A DNA stretch of 64,000 bases from SW4 sp042466115 (lineage in GTDB: Bacteria > Pseudomonadota > Alphaproteobacteria > Rhodobacterales > Rhodobacteraceae), in contig NZ_JAXHBQ010000001.1 of the NCBI RefSeq assembly GCF_042466115.1, forward strand, positions 2,542,001 to 2,606,000, written 5' to 3'. Within the stretch, counting starts at the first letter, position 1. Each line of letters opens with the position of its first letter. This document shows positions 26,219 through 35,174 of the stretch, piece by piece. The notes beneath the pieces were generated by a model that searched no databases, had not been told where the DNA came from, and saw nothing but the letters and a program-made list of their open reading frames with translations. The position numbers were made by a program, and so were the translations under genes.

Positions 26219-26578
26219 CTAGGGAAAGCCGGTGAAAAAGAACACCATCAAGAGGATGGCAGCGACCGCGGCAGCGATCAGAATGGGGCGCTTGATGTCG
26301 CGCGGGGCGAGGTCGGTTTCGGTGTGAACGGGGCGGCGAAAGGCCAATCGCAGGATGGCTGCGATCAGGAAGATCGCGGCCGCACCCATCAGGATCAGCA
26401 TTTCAAAGGCGTCGCCCATGCCGGTGGGGTCTGGATCGTCAGACAGGGAAAAGGCCGCCGCCATGACCGCAAGCGCCGCGCCTGCGCCGATCCACAGCCA
26501 GCGCGCCGGGCCGCCGCGCGGAATGGCGACAAGGACCACGCCGATCAAAACGGCAATCGCGACAAACCCGATCCCCAT
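26219..26578 (-). CDS. Small membrane protein inserted between glcE and glcF
   Basis: 119 aa from ATG 26578 (MGIGFVAIAVLIG). About four hydrophobic helices are visible: 4-20, 28-45, 58-78 and 97-116, with an acidic DDPDPTG loop. The start overlaps the glcE stop by one base (TGATG) and glcF begins 9 nt after its stop, so it is co-translated with glycolate oxidase subunits. Canonical glc operons lack such a gene here. It might be a membrane anchor for the soluble complex; this is inference from position. Confidence 0.72.
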   Translation of the reverse strand: MGIGFVAIAVLIGVVLVAIPRGGPARWLWIGAGAALAVMAAAFSLSDDPDPTGMGDAFEMLILMGAAAIFLIAAILRLAFRRPVHTETDLAPRDIKRPILIAAAVAAILLMVFFFTGFP

Positions 26579-27684
26579 CAGCCCATCGCCCCGGCGTTGA
26601 GGATGCCGCGCGGATCGAATTTCGCGCGCAGGCCGGTGGAGAGGGCGGTGACTGTGGGGTTTTCGGGATGAAATACGGGAAGGGCGGCGCGGGTGTCCGC
26701 GCTGGCGCGGATCAGGGTGGCGTGGCCTGCGGTATCGCCCATTTCGGCGCGCAGGTTGTGGCCCGCTTTGGTCAGAACCCAGATCAGGCCACCGCCCCAA
26801 TCATAAAGCGCACCCATCTTGGACAGACCCGCCACGACCGCAGGTGCGTCCGAGGATTTCAGCGACAACCGCCAGACATCGCCGTCCTGACCGGCAAAGG
26901 CAGTCACATCGCGGATCGCAGTCCAAAGCGTGTCGCTATTTTCGGTCACGGTTGTTGCGCCGAACGGGGCGAGCAAATTCGCCAGTTTTTCACTGCGATA
27001 GGCGACCGATCCGGTGAACCCTTCGATGCGCAGATGGGTCTGGCCGCTGGCCGGATCATGGGCCGCACCGGATACTTCAAACGGTGATCCAAGCGCGGCA
27101 GACATGGCCGCCACAGCGCGGGTGTCATCCTCAATCGCGACCGAAATCGTCGCGCTGGTGTCGGGGCGGGGCAGCACCTTGAGCGACACTTCGCTCATTA
27201 CCCCAAGTGTGCCGTAGCTGCCGCACATCAGCTTGACCAGATCATAGCCGGTGACGTTCTTCATCACGCGGCCGCCGTTCTTGATGACGGTGCCGCGCCC
27301 GTCGACAAACCGCACACCCAGCATGTGATCACGACACGCCCCAACGGCCACGCGGCGCGGGCCAGAGACATTGGCAGCGACAATCCCGCCGATGGTCGGC
27401 GTGCCTGTGGTGTCCAGCAGCGCGCGGTGATCCATGGGTTCAAATGCAAGGCGCTGGTTTTCGCGGGCCAGCGCCGTTTCGATATCCGCCACGGGGGTGC
27501 CCGCCTGTGCCACCAGCGTCAGCGCGCCAGGTTCATAAAGGGTGATCCCGTTCAGACTGGCGGTGCTGAGGGAGGCGCCGTCAACGGGATTGCCGATGGG
27601 GCGCGTGCCGCCACCTGTAATGTGCAGCGGGCCTGTGGCAGCGGCGATTGCAGCGGCCAGCTCGGCCTCGGATTTGGGTGTCAT
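26578..27684 (-). CDS. glcE: Glycolate oxidase FAD-binding subunit
   Basis: 368 aa. FAD_binding_4 domain from about residue 1 to 170: AATGPLHITGGGTRP, GTPTIGGIVAANVSGPRRV, RDHMLGVRFVDGRGTV and GRVMKNVTGYDL, the GlcE fingerprint. It is shorter than GlcD and works as a partner flavoprotein subunit. It starts 9 nt after glcD and is followed by a one-base overlap with the small membrane protein gene. Confidence 0.95.
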   Translation of the reverse strand: MTPKSEAELAAAIAAATGPLHITGGGTRPIGNPVDGASLSTASLNGITLYEPGALTLVAQAGTPVADIETALARENQRLAFEPMDHRALLDTTGTPTIGGIVAANVSGPRRVAVGACRDHMLGVRFVDGRGTVIKNGGRVMKNVTGYDLVKLMCGSYGTLGVMSEVSLKVLPRPDTSATISVAIEDDTRAVAAMSAALGSPFEVSGAAHDPASGQTHLRIEGFTGSVAYRSEKLANLLAPFGATTVTENSDTLWTAIRDVTAFAGQDGDVWRLSLKSSDAPAVVAGLSKMGALYDWGGGLIWVLTKAGHNLRAEMGDTAGHATLIRASADTRAALPVFHPENPTVTALSTGLRAKFDPRGILNAGAMG

Positions 27685-27693
27685 GACAGGCCT

Positions 27694-29133
27694 TTATTCA
27701 GCGGCGACGCGGCGTGGCTGGCTGGCATCCAGCGGGAACACCTTGGCGGGATTCAGCAGCCATGCGGGATCGAACACATCCTTGACGGCCATCTGGATTT
27801 CCAGATCGTCGGGGGCAAACTGCACATTCATCAGGTCGCGTTTTTCGATGCCCACGCCGTGTTCGCCGGTCAGGCAGCCGCCCACTTCGACGCAAAGTTT
27901 TAAAACTTCGGCACCGAACGCCTCGCAGGTTTCCAGATCGCCCGGCTTGTTGGCATCGTAAAGGATCAGCGGGTGCATGTTGCCGTCACCGGCGTGAAAG
28001 ACGTTGCCTACGCCAAGCCCGTAGTGTTTCGACATTTCGCCAATGCGGCGCAGCACATAGGGGAGCGACGACACAGGGATCGTGCCGTCAAGACACATGT
28101 AATCGCTGATCTTGCCGATCGCGCTGAAGGCGGCCTTGCGACCGGCCCAGATGCGCCCCGCCTCTTCGACCGATTGCGCCTCGCGCAGTTCGATGGGGTC
28201 GTGTTTGCGGGCAATTTGGGTGATCACACCAAGTTGCTCGTCGATCTCGGCCTCCGATCCTTCAACCTCGACGATCAAAAGCGCCGCGCATTTGGGATAT
28301 CCCGCGCCGGAAAACTCCTCGCAGACACCGATCAGCATCTCGTCCATGAATTCGATGGCAACGGGTAGCACGCCTGCCTTGATGATATCGCTGACGCATG
28401 CGCCGGCAACTTCGCTTGAATCAAAGGCGATCAGCACGGGGCGCGCGCCTTCGGGTTTGGGCAGGATGCGCAGGGTGGCTTCGGTCACGACACCCAACTG
28501 CCCTTCGCTGCCGCAGATCAGGCCCAGCAGGTCCAATCCGCCCGCATCCATGTGCGCGCCGCCGATTTCGGTGATCGTGCCATCCATCATCACCATGGTG
28601 ACACCCAGCAGGTTGTTGGTGGTCACGCCGTATTTCAGACAATGAGCCCCGCCCGAATTCATCGCGATATTGCCGGCAATCGCGCAGGCCAGCTGGCTTG
28701 ACGGGTCGGGCGCATAAAAGAACCCGTCCTGTTCCACGGCACCTGTGACGGACAGGTTGGTGCGGCCCGATTGAACGCGGATGTAGCGATCACCGTAGTT
28801 GGTTTCGATCACGCCGTTCAGGCGCGCAACCCCAAGGATCACGCAATCGGCGGTGGGCAAGGCCCCGCCCGCAAGCGAGGTGCCCGACCCGCGCGGAACA
28901 ACCGGCACGCCCATGTCGTGGCAGACCTTGAGGGCGGCAGCGACTTCGGCGGTGGAACTTGGCAACACGGCACAAAGCGGTGGGCATTTATAGGCGGTCA
29001 GCGCATCGCATTCGTAGGCTTTGACCTGACGATCTTCGTGGATAACAGCAGATTTGGGCAGGACAGCCTGCAACCGTTCGACCACGGCTGCCTTTCTGGC
29101 GATGATGGTTGCATCGGGTATTGGCATGTCCAT
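27694..29133 (-). CDS. glcD: Glycolate oxidase subunit GlcD (FAD-linked)
   Basis: 479 aa from ATG 29133 (MDMPIPDATII), chosen for a good Shine-Dalgarno (GGGAGAG, 29139-29145, spacing 5 nt); an upstream in-frame start at 29163 lies inside the operator and is not supported. The FAD domain reads VPRGSGTSLAGGALP, GNIAMNSGGAHCLKYG and LLGLICGSEGQLG. The C-terminal FAD-oxidase domain ends with GEHGVGIEKRDLM. It oxidises glycolate to glyoxylate, perhaps also D-lactate. It is the first gene of the glc operon, with the palindrome at 29152-29174 in its promoter. Confidence 0.95.
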   Translation of the reverse strand: MDMPIPDATIIARKAAVVERLQAVLPKSAVIHEDRQVKAYECDALTAYKCPPLCAVLPSSTAEVAAALKVCHDMGVPVVPRGSGTSLAGGALPTADCVILGVARLNGVIETNYGDRYIRVQSGRTNLSVTGAVEQDGFFYAPDPSSQLACAIAGNIAMNSGGAHCLKYGVTTNNLLGVTMVMMDGTITEIGGAHMDAGGLDLLGLICGSEGQLGVVTEATLRILPKPEGARPVLIAFDSSEVAGACVSDIIKAGVLPVAIEFMDEMLIGVCEEFSGAGYPKCAALLIVEVEGSEAEIDEQLGVITQIARKHDPIELREAQSVEEAGRIWAGRKAAFSAIGKISDYMCLDGTIPVSSLPYVLRRIGEMSKHYGLGVGNVFHAGDGNMHPLILYDANKPGDLETCEAFGAEVLKLCVEVGGCLTGEHGVGIEKRDLMNVQFAPDDLEIQMAVKDVFDPAWLLNPAKVFPLDASQPRRVAAE

Positions 29134-29151
29134 GGCGGCTCTCCCAGCGGA

Positions 29152-29174
29152 ATTGGTAAACATTTATAACCAAT
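29152..29174. promoter_or_regulatory. Operator-like inverted repeat upstream of glcD
   Basis: Arms ATTGGT (29152-29157) and ACCAAT (29169-29174) enclose an AT-rich 11-nt spacer, 18 nt upstream of the glcD ATG. The core TTGGT-N11-ACCAA matches in half-sites and spacing the palindrome next to the GntR gene at 173-199, about 29 kb away. A shared GntR/FadR-type regulator is plausible and would sense glycolate or lactate; this is inference. Confidence 0.55.
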
Positions 29175-29254
29175 ATGGCGCGCGATGCCAAGAGATTCGA
29201 CGCCGTATCTTGTCATGCCTTGCGGCGGTCACGCAGGCAGGGCAATCAGACCCC

Positions 29255-29665
29255 ATGGATTGGCTCAAGATCATACATATTCTTTGCGTGATGGGGTGGA
29301 TGACCTCGATTTTCGCAGTGCCGCGCGCGCTGATTTACTGGAAGCGCGAATTTGCGCGGCTGGGCGAATTTGGCCCCACAGGCGACCTGACAGTGCGGCT
29401 TTACCGCTTTTCCGCAGGGCTGGGGGTGATTGCCTTGATCACCGGTCTTTGGCTGGGCTGGACATGGGCCTATCCCGCATGGGTCTGGGTGAAACTGGCC
29501 CTCGTACTGCTGCTGGCGCTGCACTATGTTTATACCGGCGTGATGGTTGTGCGGGCCAAGAACGGCACGTTCCGCGAAAGCGATTTGTTCCTGCGGATAT
29601 TCAACGAAATCAGCGTGCTGGGCGTCATCGCGATCCTTTGGGTGGTGGTGGTCAAACCTTTCTGA
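29255..29665 (+). CDS. HemJ/CopD-like membrane protein
   Basis: 136 aa from ATG 29255 (MDWLKIIHILCVMGWM); upstream in-frame extensions into the operator are rejected. Four transmembrane helices are visible. The start with WLKIIH and the ending FNEISVLGVIAILWVVVVKPF, quoted in part, resemble HemJ/CopD-type proteins, whose first helix carries a conserved His. HemJ proteins oxidise protoporphyrinogen with heme cofactor; other family members have unclear roles. Divergent from glcD. Confidence 0.72.
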   Translation: MDWLKIIHILCVMGWMTSIFAVPRALIYWKREFARLGEFGPTGDLTVRLYRFSAGLGVIALITGLWLGWTWAYPAWVWVKLALVLLLALHYVYTGVMVVRAKNGTFRESDLFLRIFNEISVLGVIAILWVVVVKPF

Positions 29666-29734
29666 CGGTGCGCCACGCGAGATTGTGATCGCACAGTGCA
29701 AGACCTGCACATCACAGGCTGCTAGGCTGGCCAC

Positions 29735-30088
29735 ATGAAACATTTTGTCCCGTTCCTGATCGCCGTTTGCGCTGCACCCGTCTGGGCAGATGCGCCCGAC
29801 GTCACGGATGTCAAAGTCACAGCGAATGGTGACAGTTTCCGTATTGATGTGACCATCGCCCATCCCGACACGGGCTGGGACCACTATGCCGATGGCTGGG
29901 AGGTTCTGGCCCCTGATGGCACGCGCCTGGGCATGCGCGAACTGGCGCACCCGCATGTGGAGGAACAACCGTTTACCCGCAGTCTGACGGGGGTTGTGAT
30001 CCCCGATGGAGTAGCGTCGATCATGATCCGCACACGTTGCAATGTGGATGGGTGGAGTGCAGAGACAGTGACTGTGGCGCTGCCTTAA
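29735..30088 (+). CDS. Secreted hypothetical protein
   Basis: 117 aa. Sec signal ending near residue 18 (MKHFVPFLIAVCAAPVWA). The mature chain is mostly beta-rich: VTDVKVTANGDSFRIDVTIAH, quoted in part, YADGWEVLAPDG and AHPHVEEQPF. No domain is recognised. It is 69 nt after the HemJ-like gene; the following 170 nt up to the next gene are empty. Confidence 0.7.
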   Translation: MKHFVPFLIAVCAAPVWADAPDVTDVKVTANGDSFRIDVTIAHPDTGWDHYADGWEVLAPDGTRLGMRELAHPHVEEQPFTRSLTGVVIPDGVASIMIRTRCNVDGWSAETVTVALP

Positions 30089-30258
30089 GTCCCTTGTGAA
30101 ACGTGCGACGTGCATCGACGGACCGCGGGATGGCGTTCTGACCTATGTGCGTGGCACTTTTTGGTTCCAAAGCACGCCCTTCCCTTGAAAGAGGCACATA
30201 CTTTGGCCAGATCGCCAGCCCGGCGGCTGCGCCTAGATTCCGTGCAATGAACCGAAAA

Positions 30259-32331
30259 CTATCGCCGCCCTTCTCGCAGCCACGCGCCGATCACCAGAAG
30301 CGATGCCAGCAACACGAATGCCCAAGCAGGCAAGAGTGGGAACACCTGCACATCGGCGGTGCGGTAGGCCGCGCGCGGTGTGATGCCGATCCAGCCGCGA
30401 CCCGATGCCGGGCGGCCTTCGCGCACGGCGCGGATTTGCGGCAACCCGTCGGTGATCATGACGGCCGCACCACCGGTTGTTTCTGCCAGCGGCCCCAGCA
30501 GATCGGTCGTCGCAATCGTTTCCTCGAACTCGCGCGGGGCCGAAGGGCCCAGCCCGATCACCGCGTCCAGATCGCCGTTGGCAAGTTGGTAAAGGCCCAT
30601 ATCAGGCGCGTCCCAAACGGTTTCAAACCGCCCGGGCGTTGTTTCTTCGAGCGTGAGCACAGTTTCGGTGCCGTCAGGCGCCGTGACGGTTACATCTGGC
30701 ACAGTGTCATCCAGCGTGCGCCGAATGATGCGCATGGATTGGCCCGTGCCCTCGGCCCACAGCATTTCTTCCTCAAGGTCGGGTTCTTTCATCATCCAAT
30801 GCGCCAAACGGCGCAGCATTTCCAGCTGCGGCCCGCCCCCTTCAAAGCCACGATCCCAAAGCCAGGATTGATCAGAGGCCAGCAGCGACACACGCCCCTC
30901 GCCGACGCGATCAAGGATCAACAGGGGTTCTTCGTTGATGCCCGACATGACGGTCGTGCTGTCGGCGCCAGGTGTAACCTGAATCAGGCGGAACCAGCGG
31001 CCCCAACCGGGGGTGTCTTGGTCGGGTCCGGCGGGCGCGAGCGCGTCCAACCCTTCGGTCACGGGGTGGCGTGCACCAAGGTCTGTCAGGGTCGGCAGAT
31101 AGCCTTGCTCATACACGCGCGCAGTCGGCGTGCCGGGCAGGATGCGCCCCAGCGGCGACCGAAAGATACTGTCCGCACTGGCATAATCGGGGCCGGCGGC
31201 GATCAGCACCGCGCCGCCTTCTTCGACATAGGTGGCGATGTTATCAAGGTAGATCGAGGGCAGGATACCGCGCCGTTTATAGCGGTCAAAAATGATCAGA
31301 TCGAATTCGTCGATCTTTTCAAGGAACAGCTCGCGGGTGGGAAAGGCAATCAGGCTCAGTTCGTCCACCGGCACACCGTCCTGTTTTTCGGGTGGGCGTA
31401 GAATGGTGAAATGCACAAGATCCACGGCGCTGTCGGATTTCAACAGGTTGCGCCATGTGCGCTCTCCGGGGTGGGGTTCACCGCTGACCAGCAACACGCG
31501 CAAACGGTCGCGCACGCCGTTGATCTGAATGACGGCGGCGTTGTTGCGGTCGGTCAACTCGCCCTCGGCCACGGGGGTCGCGAATTGCAGCACGTTCATG
31601 CCGCCATGCGCCAGATCAATCGGGACTTCGATGTCTTCGCCCACGGGAATGGTGAATTGCAACGGATCCGCCCCATCGATGGCGATACTAAGCGGCACCA
31701 AACCGCCATCAGTGGGGGCCGCGCCCTGATCCTCGATCCGCAGGGTCAAGGTGACGGGTTCACCCAGGATGGCAAAGGCAGGCGCGTTGCGCACGATCAG
31801 GCGGCGGTCCCAGTCGGTGTCCTGTCCGGTGATCAACGCGTGCAGCGGTGCGGGCAGGTTCGGTGCGCGATCCATGTCGTGCACTCGCCCGTCAGACAGC
31901 AGCAGGATGCCCGCGATCCGCGCTTGCGGTTCTTCGCTCAGGGCTTCGGTCAGCGCCGTCATCATCTGTGTGCCACCATCACCCGATGCGTCACCCATGC
32001 GCACGATACGCAGGTCTGTATTGGGGCGCAGGGCGATCTGTTCCGTCACATCGGCAATCGCGGCCTCGGTTTGATCGGGGCGTTCAGAAATGCGCTGGCT
32101 GGCACTTTCATCAACCACCAGCACAACGATATCGGCCAGCGGCGCGCGGTCCTCGCGCTGGATGGACGGGTTTGCGATGGCGGCAAGCAGTGCAAGGGCG
32201 GCAAGCCCGCGCAGCCACCAGCCCGACAACCTGCGCCAGGCCGCCAGCACCGTGCCAAGGGTGGCCAAAGCGGCCAGCGCCCCCAGCAAGACCAGCGGGA
32301 TCAACGGATCAAGAAGGATGTCACCGCTCAT
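30259..32331 (-). CDS. Large membrane protein of the MoxR/DUF58 cluster, VWA/GATase-like
   Basis: 690 aa. Two transmembrane helices at about 12-35 and 38-55, a long extracytoplasmic region and a C-terminal helix (PLLPAWAFVLLASLLVIGAWL). The segment VLVVDESASQRI resembles a degenerate VWA metal site, and a later region (YVEEGGAVLIAAGPDY) looks like a class I glutamine-amidotransferase fold that often lacks catalysis in this family. It overlaps the DUF4159 gene by 4 nt and is the last gene of the cluster. Probable role is a sensor or chaperone with the MoxR ATPase. Confidence 0.75.
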   Translation of the reverse strand: MSGDILLDPLIPLVLLGALAALATLGTVLAAWRRLSGWWLRGLAALALLAAIANPSIQREDRAPLADIVVLVVDESASQRISERPDQTEAAIADVTEQIALRPNTDLRIVRMGDASGDGGTQMMTALTEALSEEPQARIAGILLLSDGRVHDMDRAPNLPAPLHALITGQDTDWDRRLIVRNAPAFAILGEPVTLTLRIEDQGAAPTDGGLVPLSIAIDGADPLQFTIPVGEDIEVPIDLAHGGMNVLQFATPVAEGELTDRNNAAVIQINGVRDRLRVLLVSGEPHPGERTWRNLLKSDSAVDLVHFTILRPPEKQDGVPVDELSLIAFPTRELFLEKIDEFDLIIFDRYKRRGILPSIYLDNIATYVEEGGAVLIAAGPDYASADSIFRSPLGRILPGTPTARVYEQGYLPTLTDLGARHPVTEGLDALAPAGPDQDTPGWGRWFRLIQVTPGADSTTVMSGINEEPLLILDRVGEGRVSLLASDQSWLWDRGFEGGGPQLEMLRRLAHWMMKEPDLEEEMLWAEGTGQSMRIIRRTLDDTVPDVTVTAPDGTETVLTLEETTPGRFETVWDAPDMGLYQLANGDLDAVIGLGPSAPREFEETIATTDLLGPLAETTGGAAVMITDGLPQIRAVREGRPASGRGWIGITPRAAYRTADVQVFPLLPAWAFVLLASLLVIGAWLREGRR

Positions 32332-35093
32332 TGGCCCAGCCGATCCAGAAGGGCAGGCACATGCACCTGATCCGACTTATAATTGCCCGTCAGCACATGC
32401 ATGATCAGGTTGACGCCAAAGCGCAGGGCGATCTCGCGCTGGCGCTCACCGGCCATGCCGCGCCCCACGGGCACAAGGCGGTTGCCGTTGCGATCCATCG
32501 CCCAAGCAGCGGCCCAGTCGTTGCCGCCGATCACCACAGGTGTCACGCCATCGTTCAGGTCGCGAAACGGCATCCCTTCGACTTGTTCGGCGTCCGGCGG
32601 CGCGGCCTCGACCCAGACCTCGCGGCCGGTGTAGCGGCCCGGAAATTCCTGCAGCAGATAAAATGTGCGGGTCAAAACATGGTCCTGCGGGATCGGTTCA
32701 AGCGGGGGAATATCCAGCAGGCGTGCGATGGCTTGCAGGCGTTGGCCTTCGGGCGATCCTGATCCGAACCCCGTCAGATCCGCATCGCGCGTATCGAACA
32801 GGATCATTCCACCGGTGCGCAGATAGCGGTTCAGCTTGGCATAGGCATCGGCGGAAGGCAGGGGCTGATTGGCGGTGATCGGCCAATAGAGGATGGGGAA
32901 GAACGCCAGTTCATCGGTTTCGATATTCACTCCGATCGGCATGGCCGGTTCGATCGAGGTGCGCCGGTAAAGCGTCTGCGACAGCCCGTAAAGTCCGGCC
33001 GCCGCGATATCATCGACTTGGGCATCGCCGGTAATGACATGGGCCAGCACCACCTCGGTCAGCGAGGCAACGGCGAAGGTATCGTCGGCCTCTTGTGCCT
33101 GTCCCGTGTGCGGCATGAACAGCATGGCCGCGCAGATGATCGCTGCGGCCTGTGCGCGTGCGCCTGTCAGGCGACCCGACAACAACAGCGACGCGAGGAT
33201 ATCAACGACCAGCAAGCATAGCGCAACGCCGAGAACCCAGCCTTTCAGCAGGGTCTGTGCCGTCACGGCCAGCCCTTCAACGGTGATGCGGGCAGGCCAG
33301 CGCATGGCCGCAAGTTCGGTTTCGTCACGCATCACATTCACCGCAATTCTACGTTTGTCGCCCGCATATAGGCCCGGTGGCATATCGGCCGCAGGCAGGC
33401 CAGTTGCCAGCCGTTCACCGGCGACACCGGGCAGGGTGTCGGCGGGCAGGATCACGCCAAAACCGTCCAGAACGTCTTCGGGCATCCAGGTGGTGCCTGT
33501 CAATTCAGCGGAGTCCGCTTGGGCGGGGCGGGTCGAAACCGCCATCCGTTCCAGCATCTGCACGAACAGGCCCGACAGGGGCAGGCTGCTCCACTCCGCA
33601 TTTGCCGTAACATGAAACAGCACGATCTGCCCTGCGCCGACGTCCTTGCGGGTGACCAGCGGCGTGCCATCGCTGAGGGATGCAATCACGCGATCCGAAA
33701 GCGTTGGATCGGGCTGTGCCATCACCTGCGCCGTGACGGTCACATCATCGGGAATGGCCAGGCCAAAGAACGGCGAAGTATCCGCGAAAGGTGCCAGCGC
33801 CTTGGGTTCGCCCCAGCTCATCGCGCCGCCGATGCTGCGCCCGCCCGATCGCAGGCGCACAGGCAGCAGCGGGTCTTCCTCGGCGCGGCCGATATCGGAC
33901 CCGGCGAGGCGCGGACCGGCAAAGCGCAGCAGCAAGCCGCCCTTGTCCAGCCATGCCAGCATGGCGTCCTGTTCCGGCGCGGTCAGCACGGCCACATCGG
34001 CCAGCACGATCACGTCCGGATTGGCCAGCAGGACATCAGCCAGCGTGCCGTCGATCAGATCGGCGGTCGGCACCAAGGCCTGATTGAGGTAATAGAGCGG
34101 CGACAGCAGCTCGAGCCCTTCGCGGTCGCCCCCGCCCGCGATCAGCGCAACTTCGCGCCGGCGCAGCGCATCGTCGGTCAGGGTCACGGCACCGGCAGAC
34201 TGCACGCCGGCAATCTCGAAACGGGTCACGCGGTTGCGCAGTTCCGGTGGCAGGGCGAGGCTGGCAGTTGCCTCGGCCTCGCCCGCCTCCCACGTGATCG
34301 GCAGGCTGGCCAACTGGCGCTCGACACCGGACGGATCAGGGCCGATGGCAAGGATCATCGCCTCGGCGGCTGTCGTTGCGGGGACACGGGCGCCGCGCAG
34401 CACCACATCGCCGTCCTCGAACCGCGCGGGGCGCAGGGTCGTGATGGTGCGCGGGCTTTCAAACACGGACACGGTGCCGTGAGTTTCCAGCGCCGCGAGC
34501 AGATCGGCGCGGCTGTCACGCGCCAGCCCGTCAGACATCCAGAGGCTGTCGAAATCACCGGTGAGCGTATCTGCGAAGGTGGCAAGCGCTTCGCCGTCAG
34601 GCGCAAATGGCGCGGGTTTCAGCGCGGGCAAGCGCGTGGCAATGGCATCGGCGGCCTGGAAAACCGGCCCTTCGGCGGGAAGATCGGTCAGGGATACCAA
34701 TGCGACAGGACGGCCAGCCAGTGATGCCTCGGCCAGCAGCACATCAAGCCGGTCGATCCGGCGCTGCCAGTCGCGCGCATCCGCCCAAGTGCCATCAACA
34801 AGCACCAGCAGCGGACCATCGCCCGACTGTTCTGTCTGCGGGTTCAGCACAGGCCCGGCAAAGCCGATGATCACGCCCGCGATTGCCAACAGACGCAACA
34901 GCAAAAGCCACCACGGCGTGCGTGCGCTTTGGCTGTCGCTGTCGGTCAGGCCCAGCAGCAGTGCCACACCCGGAAAGCGCCGCCGGATCGGGGCGGGAGG
35001 CACCGCGCGTAGCAGCAGCCACAGCAGCGGCAGGATGATCAGGCCTAGAAGAATCCACGGCGCGGCAAAGCCCAAGGGTCCGATACTAAACAT
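32328..35093 (-). CDS. DUF4159 / BatA-type membrane protein
   Basis: 921 aa from ATG 35093 (MFSIGPLGFAAPWILLG), the typical BatA N-terminus with two helices. The middle carries a GATase-like region (VTVLADVAVLTAPEQDAML). Near residue 650 is a second helix pair, and the last 200 residues are a DUF4159 domain (FPILYWPITANQPLPS, ARLLDIPPLEPIPQDHVLTR, IGGNDWAAAWAMD). It follows DUF58 after 81 nt that hold a short dispersed repeat. Function unknown; such clusters are linked to envelope stress and aerotolerance. Confidence 0.85.
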   Translation of the reverse strand: MFSIGPLGFAAPWILLGLIILPLLWLLLRAVPPAPIRRRFPGVALLLGLTDSDSQSARTPWWLLLLRLLAIAGVIIGFAGPVLNPQTEQSGDGPLLVLVDGTWADARDWQRRIDRLDVLLAEASLAGRPVALVSLTDLPAEGPVFQAADAIATRLPALKPAPFAPDGEALATFADTLTGDFDSLWMSDGLARDSRADLLAALETHGTVSVFESPRTITTLRPARFEDGDVVLRGARVPATTAAEAMILAIGPDPSGVERQLASLPITWEAGEAEATASLALPPELRNRVTRFEIAGVQSAGAVTLTDDALRRREVALIAGGGDREGLELLSPLYYLNQALVPTADLIDGTLADVLLANPDVIVLADVAVLTAPEQDAMLAWLDKGGLLLRFAGPRLAGSDIGRAEEDPLLPVRLRSGGRSIGGAMSWGEPKALAPFADTSPFFGLAIPDDVTVTAQVMAQPDPTLSDRVIASLSDGTPLVTRKDVGAGQIVLFHVTANAEWSSLPLSGLFVQMLERMAVSTRPAQADSAELTGTTWMPEDVLDGFGVILPADTLPGVAGERLATGLPAADMPPGLYAGDKRRIAVNVMRDETELAAMRWPARITVEGLAVTAQTLLKGWVLGVALCLLVVDILASLLLSGRLTGARAQAAAIICAAMLFMPHTGQAQEADDTFAVASLTEVVLAHVITGDAQVDDIAAAGLYGLSQTLYRRTSIEPAMPIGVNIETDELAFFPILYWPITANQPLPSADAYAKLNRYLRTGGMILFDTRDADLTGFGSGSPEGQRLQAIARLLDIPPLEPIPQDHVLTRTFYLLQEFPGRYTGREVWVEAAPPDAEQVEGMPFRDLNDGVTPVVIGGNDWAAAWAMDRNGNRLVPVGRGMAGERQREIALRFGVNLIMHVLTGNYKSDQVHVPALLDRLGQ

Positions 35094-35136
35094 GTGGATT
35101 TCCGCCTGTGGCGGCCCGCCGGGGCGCTGCCTCGGA

Positions 35137-35163
35137 CCCCGGAGTTGTATGGCCAAGATGAAG
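35137..35163. repeat. Short dispersed repeat, copy A
   Basis: A 27-nt sequence, from 'ccccggagttg' to 'gccaagatgaag', identical at 26 of 27 positions to copy B (45674-45700). It lies between the DUF58 and DUF4159 genes. The four copies in this window are all intergenic. Confidence 0.65.
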
Positions 35164-35174
35164 TTGGTTTCGGG

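Noticed and set aside
24872..26671. A 599-codon plus-strand frame opposite glcF
   Set aside because: The opposite strand carries the complete GlcF with both iron-sulfur motifs; the plus frame has no recognisable domain.
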